Below, in pieces: positions 1 through 5,221 of a stretch of DNA of 11,579 bases (position 1 is its first letter; the number at the start of each line of letters is the position of its first letter). The notes below the pieces were generated by a model. The model saw only the letters and a list, made by a program, of their open reading frames with translations. It made no database searches and was not told where the DNA came from. Made by a program: the position numbers and the translations under genes. Origin of the DNA: an uncultured Ilumatobacter sp. GTDB taxonomy: Bacteria; Actinomycetota; Acidimicrobiia; Acidimicrobiales; Ilumatobacteraceae. Location: positions 1 through 11,579 of the forward strand of contig CALICC010000181.1 of the NCBI GenBank assembly GCA_938049325.1, read 5' to 3'.

Positions 1-848
1 ATGTCTGCGTCGTGACCGAGCTGGACGAGGCCTCCCACCACCTTGCCCGCAAAGCTCGTGGCGTCGAGTCGGCCTTCGCCCGTGATGATCAGGTCGACGC
101 GCTCGGGGTGATCGGGTTCGAGGTAGTCGAAGAGGTCGAGCTCGTCAGCGACCAGCTCGAAGCCGGGCATCAGTCGCCCGCCGAGTGCTGCGAGCGCACC
201 ACCGAGTCCGCCGGCCGCGCCACCGCCTTCGACCTCGGTGACATCGAAGTCGAAGTCGTCGTCGAACATCTGGACGAGTCGATCGAGTCGGCGTTCGAGC
301 ATCTTGATCTGAGCGGGCGACGCGCCTTTCTGGGGCCCGAACACCTTGGCGGCCTCCGTGAACGTCGTGGTGACGTCGCAGGCGACGAGGAGCTCGACCT
401 GCTTGAGACGAGCGATCGCGTTGATTGCTCGGATCGCACCGAACCCGCCGTCGGTCGTTGCCGATCCGCCGAGCCCGACGATGATGCGCCGGGCACCTGC
501 ATCGAGAGCGTGGTCGATGAGTTCGCCGGTGCCGTACGTCGTGGCGTCGAGTGCCTCGTTCCCCTCGATCCCGCCCGCCAGCACGAGTCCGCTGGCGCGT
601 GCCATCTCGATGATCGCGGTGTCGTTGGCAAAGCGCCAGCCGGCGTCGATCTGGTCGCCGAGCGGTCCGGTGACGTTCGTCGTGCGGTTGGGGCCGCCAA
701 AAACATCGAGCAAGCCGTCGCCGCCGTCGGCCATCGGGATCTCCACACACTCGATGTTGAGCTCCCAGCAGGCATGGCCGATCGCCGCAGCGACCTCGTG
801 TGCCGTTGCCGATCCTTTGAACTTGTCCGGCGCAGCCAGTACCCGCAT
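1..848 (-). CDS. Glycerate kinase, type 2 (GarK/GlxK family), 3' end outside window
   Basis: This gene phosphorylates D-glycerate with ATP, feeding glyoxylate, serine or glycerate carbon into lower glycolysis. The protein reads leftward from ATG 848 and stays open to base 1, giving 282 codons. Seen: N-terminal MRVLAAPDKFKGS, MADGGDGLL around residues 39-47, GLGGSATTDGG around 125-135, VACDVT, VFGPQKGAS, a glycine-rich GGGAAGGLGG stretch, and LIITGEGRLDA followed by FAGKVVGG. These are the conserved blocks of the GarK/GlxK family (PF02595). About 80 C-terminal residues should lie beyond the left edge. Compared with E. coli GarK, the stretch between GGSATTDGG and the VACDV block is shorter by very roughly 25 residues. 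As I recall, this is usual for the actinobacterial form. The gene is divergent from the CysO-like gene and has a TAGGTT -10 box 9 nt before the start. Whether glycerate is the physiological substrate is inferred from family only. Confidence 0.93.
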   Translation of the reverse strand, partial: MRVLAAPDKFKGSATAHEVAAAIGHACWELNIECVEIPMADGGDGLLDVFGGPNRTTNVTGPLGDQIDAGWRFANDTAIIEMARASGLVLAGGIEGNEALDATTYGTGELIDHALDAGARRIIVGLGGSATTDGGFGAIRAINAIARLKQVELLVACDVTTTFTEAAKVFGPQKGASPAQIKMLERRLDRLVQMFDDDFDFDVTEVEGGGAAGGLGGALAALGGRLMPGFELVADELDLFDYLEPDHPERVDLIITGEGRLDATSFAGKVVGGLVQLGHDAD

Positions 849-856
849 CGCTGCTC

Positions 857-862
857 AACCTA
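857..862 (-). promoter_or_regulatory. Putative -10 box (TAGGTT) of the glycerate kinase gene
   Basis: TAGGTT on the minus strand ends 9 nt before ATG 848. No Shine-Dalgarno sequence lies between them, so the transcript is predicted to start at or a couple of bases before the start codon. No clear -35 box is visible. Confidence 0.45.
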
Positions 863-924
863 TTCCCGAGATGGGCGTGGGGACTGTCACAGTGAATCCC
901 GACTGAATAGGTAGGGATTGGCGG

Positions 925-930
925 TAGTTT
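925..930 (+). promoter_or_regulatory. Putative -10 box (TAGTTT) of the CysO-like gene
   Basis: TAGTTT is followed by exactly six bases and then ATG 937, so the expected transcription start falls on the A of the start codon. This favours ATG 937 over the in-frame GTG 931. Confidence 0.5.
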
Positions 931-936
931 GTGCAC

Positions 937-1212
937 ATGGCAGCGACCGTTCGAATTCCCACCACCATGCGCCCACTGACGGGCGGCGAGAAGCAGGTAC
1001 CGGTCGAGCCGGGCACGCTCAACGAGGTCATTGCGGCGGTTGAAGCTGCGCACCCCGGAATGGGAGAGCGGCTGCTGGACGAAGAGGGTGCACTGCGCAA
1101 GTTCGTCAACATCTTCGTCGACGACGATGACGTTCGTTACCTCGATGGTCTGGACACAGAGGTTGGCGACAACATCACCGTCTCGATCATCCCCGCTGTC
1201 GCCGGCGGCTGA
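937..1212 (+). CDS. cysO: CysO/MoaD-like sulfur carrier protein
   Basis: This is a ubiquitin-fold sulfur carrier of 91 residues ending in the essential diglycine (IIPAVAGG). In this family the C-terminal glycine is adenylated and converted to a thiocarboxylate, which donates sulfide. In Mycobacterium tuberculosis CysO passes it to CysM for cysteine synthesis and is released by the JAMM protease Mec. Seen: VRIPTTMRPLTGG at the N-terminus, RKFVNIFVDDDDVRYLDGL in the middle, and the AVAGG end. These match mycobacterial CysO in order and overall length (93 aa there) better than MoaD or ThiS. No cysM, mec or moeB-like activating enzyme lies in this window, so the partners must be encoded elsewhere. 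The start is ATG 937, chosen from the -10 spacing; GTG 931 would add two residues. A long hairpin begins 22 nt after the stop. Confidence 0.88.
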   Translation: MAATVRIPTTMRPLTGGEKQVPVEPGTLNEVIAAVEAAHPGMGERLLDEEGALRKFVNIFVDDDDVRYLDGLDTEVGDNITVSIIPAVAGG

Positions 1213-1230
1213 CACTCACGTCCCACGACG

Positions 1231-1287
1231 CGCTTCTCTGGGAGTCTGAGTACCTGTGCGGTACTCAAACGCCCAGAGAACGGGTTT
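1231..1287. repeat. Hairpin element copy 1, probable bidirectional terminator
   Basis: An imperfect inverted repeat has arms at 1234-1254 and 1260-1280, with 19 of 21 positions pairing and a 5-nt loop (TGTGC). It is followed by CGGGTTTA. It lies between the convergent ends of the CysO-like gene (stop 1212) and the sigma-like ORF (stop at 1339), so it could terminate both. There is no long T tract, as is common in GC-rich actinobacteria. A second element at 1769-1826 has the same outer arms (CGCTTCTCTG and CCCAGAGAA), the same 5-nt loop position and the same GGGTT tail. Confidence 0.7.
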
Positions 1288-1338
1288 ACGAGCTGTTGGT
1301 GTGCCCAGGTTCGTGGTCAGCGACCCCTGGGTTGGCGA

Positions 1339-1710
1339 TCAGAGCGTTCCGCTGATGGCGCCGGTGAGCCTGGTGGCAACACCGGTGGCCAGGTTGATGG
1401 AGTGGCTGCCTCCGTCCGGGCGCGATCGAAGCGGTTGGTCTCGCACGATCGACAGGGCCTCGCGTCGTCGACGACGCGATCCCGAACGATGGAACGAGTT
1501 GGCATGGTTGAGCACAGAGCGGAACAGGTACGCCCGTCGGTTCTCGACACGACGCCAGTTCGGCGACGCGAATGCGTTCAGCACGGCATCGGTGACGATG
1601 TCTGGCGCGTCATCGGGTCCGACGAGCACCGTGGCGTAGCGGGTCAGCTCGAGAGCATGATCCTCGTACACCTGCCCGTTTTCACGGGTATCGGCCTCGG
1701 TGGTGGTCAT
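1339..1710 (-). CDS. Truncated sigma-70/ECF-like protein (region 2 only), possibly a remnant
   Basis: The 123-residue product resembles region 2 of ECF-type sigma factors, which binds core RNA polymerase and the -10 element. Seen: VYEDHALELTRYATVLVG at residues 14-31, then a D-x-V-T-DAVLNAFA helix (37-48), WRRVENRRAYLFRSVLNHA (52-70) and a basic stretch (SRRRRREA). A normal ECF factor continues with region 4, a helix-turn-helix near LPxRQRxVxxLRY. Here the protein ends about 35 residues after the basic stretch in sequence that looks unrelated (GGSHSINLATGV and onward). The other two minus-strand frames show no region 4 either. It is therefore a decayed or truncated gene, or a small standalone region 2. 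ATG 1710 is the chosen start; TTG 1755 would add 15 residues. No anti-sigma gene is adjacent. Flanking hairpin elements on both sides suggest rearrangement. Expression is unproven. Confidence 0.5.
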   Translation of the reverse strand: MTTTEADTRENGQVYEDHALELTRYATVLVGPDDAPDIVTDAVLNAFASPNWRRVENRRAYLFRSVLNHANSFHRSGSRRRRREALSIVRDQPLRSRPDGGSHSINLATGVATRLTGAISGTL

Positions 1711-1756
1711 CACGTGTGTGTGACGCCACCGACCCACTCCCCGGGTGACAACCAAT

Positions 1757-1770
1757 CGAGAAAATTCTCG
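1757..1770. promoter_or_regulatory. Palindrome upstream of the sigma-like ORF, possible operator
   Basis: CGAGAA-AA-TTCTCG is a perfect 6-bp inverted repeat with a 2-bp spacer, unusually AT-rich for this window. It lies 47 bp before ATG 1710 and immediately before the alternative TTG 1755. On the minus strand, GAATTT within it ends 7 nt before that TTG, so a -10 box could overlap the palindrome. It could equally be the base of a hairpin joined to element copy 2. Confidence 0.35.
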
Positions 1771-1826
1771 CTTCTCTGTGCGATCGACGACCGGTGAGGT
1801 CGCGGATGACCCAGAGAAGGGGTTAT
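1769..1826. repeat. Hairpin element copy 2, probable terminator
   Basis: The arms are CTTCTCTG (1771-1778) and CAGAGAAG (1812-1819), with an inner CGACC/GGTCG stem and a 5-nt loop (GGTGA). Pairing is 17 of 22 positions in total. It lies 26 nt beyond the stop of the minus-strand aquaporin gene, where a terminator is expected. It aligns without gaps to the copy at 1231-1287: outer arms, loop position and GGGTT tail are shared, while much of the inner stem differs in sequence but still folds. Confidence 0.6.
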
Positions 1827-1844
1827 GTGGTTGTCACGGCGGGC

Positions 1845-2615
1845 TTAGTCGGTGCGGTCTCCGGTGAGCACGTTTTGTGCGTCGTCGAGGATCGTTTCGT
1901 CGAAGATCGTGTCGTCGAGCTCGGCGTCGTCGATGGCGAGCCACACGAAGACGGCGGCCACCGCGGCGACCATCGGAACGACGATGAAGGCCCACACCTG
2001 GCCGAGTGCGTTCGGGTCGGTGTCGGCGAAGATCGCCGCGCCGAGCGAGCGTGCCGGGTTGGCACCGCCGCCGTCGAGGTCGAGCAGCACGAACGTCACG
2101 ATGGCGTAGGCGCCACCGGTGAACGCAGCGATCGCGGACTTCGAGAAGCCTTGGCTGATCGACGACAGCAGCACCACCACGAGCACCACGCCGAACACCA
2201 GCTCGGCAGCCATGACCGATCCGGGGCTCGTGAAGCCCGAGTGATCCCAGCCGTTGACGCCGCTTCCGAAGCGCGTGAGGTCATTGATGCCGAACAGCAG
2301 CGCGGCACCCAGGATGCCGCCTCCGATCTGACCGACCCAGTCGCCCATCGCTTCACGCGGCGAGATCTCGCGCACGATCAGCAGCGCGAGGGTGAACATC
2401 GGATTCGCGACGGCGCCGATCACGCCGATCGAAATCGCGAGCGCGAGACCGAAGCACAAGGCAACGCCGATGTTGGACAGCGCGCCGTTAGACAGCACGA
2501 GGGCGCCGACCCCTGCCAACACCACGAAGGTGGTGCCGAACATCTCCGTGGTCACGTTTCGCAGCACCGACGATTCGGTCGCGTCGTCAGCGGTGTTCGT
2601 CTCGCTCGAAGTCAT
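1845..2615 (-). CDS. MIP-family channel (aquaporin/aquaglyceroporin-like)
   Basis: This is a 256-residue integral membrane channel for water or small neutral solutes. Seen: six hydrophobic segments arranged as two related halves and FGTTFVVLAGVGA in helix 1. The second half carries the canonical GGGANPARS (residues 182-190, Asn186, Arg189). The first half-helix reads GAVANPMFTLAL, so the first signature is NPM (71-73) instead of NPA. The loop before it is about four residues shorter than in E. coli AqpZ. By alignment to AqpZ, the selectivity-filter positions are Phe55, Thr174, Gly183 and Arg189; AqpZ has Phe43, His174, Thr183 and Arg189. Losing the histidine suggests a wider pore than a strict water channel, but this is inference. 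The acidic C-terminal tail (DDAELDDTIFDETILDDAQ) is cytoplasmic. ATG 2615 is supported by a -10 box exactly 7 nt upstream. The gene is divergent from the ATP-grasp gene. Confidence 0.9.
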   Translation of the reverse strand: MTSSETNTADDATESSVLRNVTTEMFGTTFVVLAGVGALVLSNGALSNIGVALCFGLALAISIGVIGAVANPMFTLALLIVREISPREAMGDWVGQIGGGILGAALLFGINDLTRFGSGVNGWDHSGFTSPGSVMAAELVFGVVLVVVLLSSISQGFSKSAIAAFTGGAYAIVTFVLLDLDGGGANPARSLGAAIFADTDPNALGQVWAFIVVPMVAAVAAVFVWLAIDDAELDDTIFDETILDDAQNVLTGDRTD

Positions 2616-2621
2616 GCGATC

Positions 2622-2627
2622 ACCGTA
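2622..2627 (-). promoter_or_regulatory. Putative -10 box (TACGGT) of the aquaporin gene
   Basis: TACGGT on the minus strand ends 7 nt before ATG 2615, putting the predicted transcription start on the start codon itself. No Shine-Dalgarno sequence is present. Confidence 0.45.
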
Positions 2628-2723
2628 ATCGCCCGGGCCAGGTCGCCGGTCGTTCTACCGCGGCGTTCGATGCACATGCCGTCGGATGGCTCGGCCGGGC
2701 GCCCGCGTGCACCCGCACCTTCG

Positions 2724-2729
2724 TAGGCT
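2724..2729 (+). promoter_or_regulatory. Putative -10 box (TAGGCT) of the ATP-grasp gene
   Basis: TAGGCT ends 8 nt before GTG 2737. The spacing supports this GTG as a leaderless start rather than the upstream in-frame ATG 2686, whose extra residues (MARPGARVHPHLRRL) do not look like the start of an ATP-grasp protein. Confidence 0.45.
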
Positions 2730-2736
2730 GGTCATC

Positions 2737-3657
2737 GTGCTCGGACTTGTCACAGCGGACGCTGCCGCACCGCTCGATCCTGACCTCGTGCCGCTCACCA
2801 CCGCGTTGCGTGCTCGGCTCGGTGACGACGCGATCGCGGTCGTGTCGTGGGACGACGCGTCGGTCGACTGGGCTGCGTTCGATGCTGTCGTGATCCGTTC
2901 GACGTGGGACTACACCGAGCGCCTCGACGAATTCCTCAGTTGGGTCGAGCACGTCGATTCCGTCAGCCGACTCCTCAATGCGCCCGACGTCATCCGGTGG
3001 AACACCGACAAGCACTATCTCGCCGAACTCGAATCATTGGGTGTTCCGATCGTTCCGACCACGTATGTGGCGCCGGGGGAGGCGGCGCCCGAGGTCAGCG
3101 GTGTCCATGTCGTCAAGCCCACGGTCGGGGCGGGGTCGAGTGGCGCTCGACGCTGCGAACCGCACGAGGTCGCCGACCACGTCGCTGCGCTCCATCGCGA
3201 CGGCTTCGCGGCGATGATCCAGCCGTATCTCTCACTGCTCGACGAGCGCGGCGAAACCGAGCATTGCTTCATTGTCGATGGTGGCGCCGAACGGGCCGGG
3301 CTGACGCTCAGCCACGCGTTCCGCAAGGGCGCGATTCTGGTCAGCACGACGTTCGAACAAGAGGGCGGGCTCTTCGCGAAAGAGGACGTCTCGCTGCGCG
3401 TGCCGTCACCGCCCGAGCTCGCCCTGGCAACCCGGGTGCTCGCCACCGACGCGGTGCAGCGACTCGGCGACATCGTGTTCGCCCGTGTCGACGTCGCACC
3501 GTTCGCCGATGCCGACGGCAACGAGTCGTTCGTGCTGATGGAACTCGAACTCGTCGAGCCGTCGTTCTACTTTCACCTCGACGACGGCTCCGTCGATCGC
3601 TTCGCGGACTCACTGCTGACGTGGCTCGAGGCGCGTGGACTGTGTGCGGCATCGTGA
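2737..3657 (+). CDS. ATP-grasp family ligase (GshB/DcsG-like)
   Basis: This 306-residue protein has the ATP-grasp fold, whose members join a carboxylate to an amine or thiol through an acyl-phosphate. Seen: VVIRSTWDYTERLDEFLSW (residues 51-69), LLNAPDVIRWNTDKHYLAEL (79-98) with Lys92, VVKPTVGAGSSGARR (125-139) with Lys127 and a glycine-rich loop, and the acidic metal site RVDVAP (250-255) followed by ELELVEPSFYF (269-279). The IRSTWDY motif and overall order resemble the group containing DcsG (O-ureido-serine cyclase of cycloserine synthesis) and prokaryotic glutathione synthetase. Most actinobacterial members of this group are uncharacterised. No cycloserine or glutathione pathway gene is nearby, so the substrate is unknown. 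The stop codon overlaps the fdhD start (GTGA), so the two genes are co-translated, which hints at joint regulation and perhaps a link to Mo-enzyme maturation. Confidence 0.82.
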   Translation: MLGLVTADAAAPLDPDLVPLTTALRARLGDDAIAVVSWDDASVDWAAFDAVVIRSTWDYTERLDEFLSWVEHVDSVSRLLNAPDVIRWNTDKHYLAELESLGVPIVPTTYVAPGEAAPEVSGVHVVKPTVGAGSSGARRCEPHEVADHVAALHRDGFAAMIQPYLSLLDERGETEHCFIVDGGAERAGLTLSHAFRKGAILVSTTFEQEGGLFAKEDVSLRVPSPPELALATRVLATDAVQRLGDIVFARVDVAPFADADGNESFVLMELELVEPSFYFHLDDGSVDRFADSLLTWLEARGLCAAS

Positions 3658-4478
3658 GTCGCCGCCGCTCGGAGCGCATGATCGTCAGTCGGGTGACCGG
3701 GACGGGTGACGACAAGGTCGTCGCTCGGCGGCCCGACGAATTGATCGTCGAGGAGCCGATGTCGATCCAGCTCGACGGCACGCTCGTGTCGTCGACGATG
3801 CGCACGCCCGGCCACGACTACGAACTCGCCGTCGGGTTCTGCCTGACCGAAGGGCTGTTGGCAGGAGCGCCGGTCATCGGTGTGCGGTATTGCGCTGACG
3901 GCAGCGCCGTCGACTCCGAGTTCAACGTGGTCACGGTCGAAACGGGCGGTCGCGCACCCGAGCCGACACCTCGCCTCGGCAACGTGTCGTCGAGTTGTGG
4001 CTGGTGCGGAAGCGAACAGCTCGACGACCTGTGCACGCGGCTCACGCCGCTCCCCGACGGCGGCGCGATCGACCTCGACGTGATCGGCGCGATCTCCGAC
4101 ACCGTGCTCGCAGGTCAGGGGTTGTTCTCGTCAACGGGTTCCGTCCACGCGGCAGCGGCATTCGACTCGTCGGGCAAGGTGCTCATCACCCGCGAAGACG
4201 TCGGCCGGCACAACGCTGTCGACAAGGTCATCGGGGCGCTCGCGCTCGGGCAACTCGATCTTCCGGCCCTGCCCGCTACCGGCACCGGGCTCTTCGTCAG
4301 CGGTCGGGCGAGCATCGAGATGGTGCAAAAGGCGTGGGCCGCCGGGTTTTCCACGCTGGTCGCGGTCAGTGCGCCCACCGCACTCGCGGTCGACGCCGCA
4401 CGCCGGGCCAACCTCGTGCTCGCCGGGTTCATGCGCGATGGCGGCTTCAACGTCTACGCACCCGAACGCCTGCCGTAG
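3654..4478 (+). CDS. fdhD: FdhD, formate dehydrogenase accessory sulfurtransferase
   Basis: FdhD carries sulfur from a cysteine desulfurase to the molybdenum cofactor of formate dehydrogenase, and without it the enzyme is inactive. The 274-residue product has the family length and landmarks: EEPMSIQLDGT (residues 33-43), MRTPGHDYELAVGF (49-62), the sulfur-relay CxxC as SSSCGWCG (Cys115 and Cys118), then LFSSTGSVHAAA, REDVGRHNAVDKVIG, LFVSGRASIEMVQKA and SAPTALAVDAA. The start is GTG 3654, which overlaps the ATP-grasp stop; ATG 3678 would shorten it by eight residues. No formate dehydrogenase subunit or molybdopterin gene is visible here, so its client must be encoded elsewhere. Sequence upstream in the same frame is open for 269 codons, but that is a shadow of the ATP-grasp gene. 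Confidence 0.95.
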   Translation: MSRRRSERMIVSRVTGTGDDKVVARRPDELIVEEPMSIQLDGTLVSSTMRTPGHDYELAVGFCLTEGLLAGAPVIGVRYCADGSAVDSEFNVVTVETGGRAPEPTPRLGNVSSSCGWCGSEQLDDLCTRLTPLPDGGAIDLDVIGAISDTVLAGQGLFSSTGSVHAAAAFDSSGKVLITREDVGRHNAVDKVIGALALGQLDLPALPATGTGLFVSGRASIEMVQKAWAAGFSTLVAVSAPTALAVDAARRANLVLAGFMRDGGFNVYAPERLP

Positions 4479-4555
4479 CGCCCCAGCAACGGTGCGGTGC
4501 GTCCCCGCGACCGCGAAGGTGGCCTGGGCGGCAAGACGGTGCCCGCTTGCATCGA

Positions 4556-4561
4556 TAGCCT
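4556..4561 (+). promoter_or_regulatory. Putative -10 box (TAGCCT) of chdC
   Basis: TAGCCT ends exactly 7 nt before ATG 4568, so transcription is predicted to begin at the start codon. A weak -35 candidate (AAGACG, 4533-4538) lies 17 nt upstream. This promoter would separate chdC from fdhD. Confidence 0.5.
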
Positions 4562-4567
4562 GACCAC

Positions 4568-5221
4568 ATGTTGATGGAAGACGGTCTGAGTGTTGTCCAC
4601 CTCTTGGCGAAGCCGACGCCGACCACCGACCGCGAAGCGGTGATCGCGGCAGTGAAAACAGCCGAAGCTGCTGACTGCCAGGTCATCACGGCAGCGATGC
4701 TCGGTCACAAGGCCGACATGTGCTTCATGGCGTTGTGCGCCGACTGGCGAACGTTGCGCCAGCTTCAATCGAGCCTCCAGCAAGCGGGGCTCGACGTCGT
4801 CGACAGCTATGTCTCGCTCACCGAGGTCAGCGAGTACGCCAAGGGGATGCCGCCCGAGATGCTGCGCGGCCGGCTGCATCCGGTCATCCCGCCGGAAGGG
4901 CTCAACGCATTCTGCTTCTATCCGATGAGCAAGAAGCGTGAAGCGCACGCCAACTGGTTCTCGACGCCCTACGAACGTCGCCAGGAGATGATGATGGAGC
5001 ACGGCAAGAGCGGCCGGGCGTTCGCTGGCAAGGTGGCTCAGGTCATCTCCGGCTCCACAGGCCTCGACGACTTCGAGTGGGGCGTCACGCTGTTTGCAAA
5101 GAGTCCTGACGTGATCAAGGAAGTCGTGTACACCATGCGCTTCGACGAAGGCTCGGCGTTGTACGGCGAGTTCGGAGCGTTCTACGTCGGCTATCTCGAG
5201 TTCATCGAGAACATCATCTGA
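4568..5221 (+). CDS. chdC: Coproheme decarboxylase ChdC (HemQ)
   Basis: ChdC performs the last step of the coproporphyrin-dependent heme pathway used by Gram-positive bacteria. It oxidatively decarboxylates two propionates of coproheme with peroxide to give heme b. The 217-residue protein belongs to the chlorite dismutase-like superfamily. Seen: FCFYPMSKKR (115-124) with catalytic Tyr118 and Lys122, MMMEHGKSGR (141-150) with the heme-ligating His145, AQVISGSTGLDDFEWG (157-172) with Gln158, and YTMRFDEGSALYGEFG with Arg191. With a constant offset of 27 these match Tyr145, Lys149, His172, Gln185 and Arg218 of the Geobacillus enzyme. The protein therefore resembles the Firmicute-type active site more than that of Mycobacterium or Corynebacterium. 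The usual neighbours hemE, hemH and hemY are absent. The 3' end overlaps the convergent substrate-binding protein gene by 8 bp. Confidence 0.92.
   Translation: MLMEDGLSVVHLLAKPTPTTDREAVIAAVKTAEAADCQVITAAMLGHKADMCFMALCADWRTLRQLQSSLQQAGLDVVDSYVSLTEVSEYAKGMPPEMLRGRLHPVIPPEGLNAFCFYPMSKKREAHANWFSTPYERRQEMMMEHGKSGRAFAGKVAQVISGSTGLDDFEWGVTLFAKSPDVIKEVVYTMRFDEGSALYGEFGAFYVGYLEFIENII

Noticed and set aside
12..914. Plus-strand open frame of 300 codons at the left edge
   Set aside because: It is antisense to the glycerate kinase, shows no domain, and arises from GC-rich codon bias.
145..1215. Long minus-strand open frame of 356 codons across the CysO-like gene and the glycerate kinase
   Set aside because: Its Arg-rich low-complexity product is an antisense or out-of-frame shadow. 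The glycerate kinase frame over 1-848 and the CysO frame show clear family motifs.
1794..2726. Plus-strand open frame of 310 codons over the aquaporin gene
   Set aside because: His/Arg/Glu-rich product without domains, antisense to a clear MIP channel.
2847..3653. Upstream extension of fdhD that would give a 543-residue protein
   Set aside because: The extra 269 codons lie in another frame of the ATP-grasp gene and are Arg-rich nonsense. FdhD similarity begins after GTG 3654.
4479..4567. Possible fdhD terminator (CGCCCCAG with CCTGGGCG)
   Set aside because: The arms pair imperfectly over a 36-nt loop with no T tract, so it is not distinguishable from GC-rich background.
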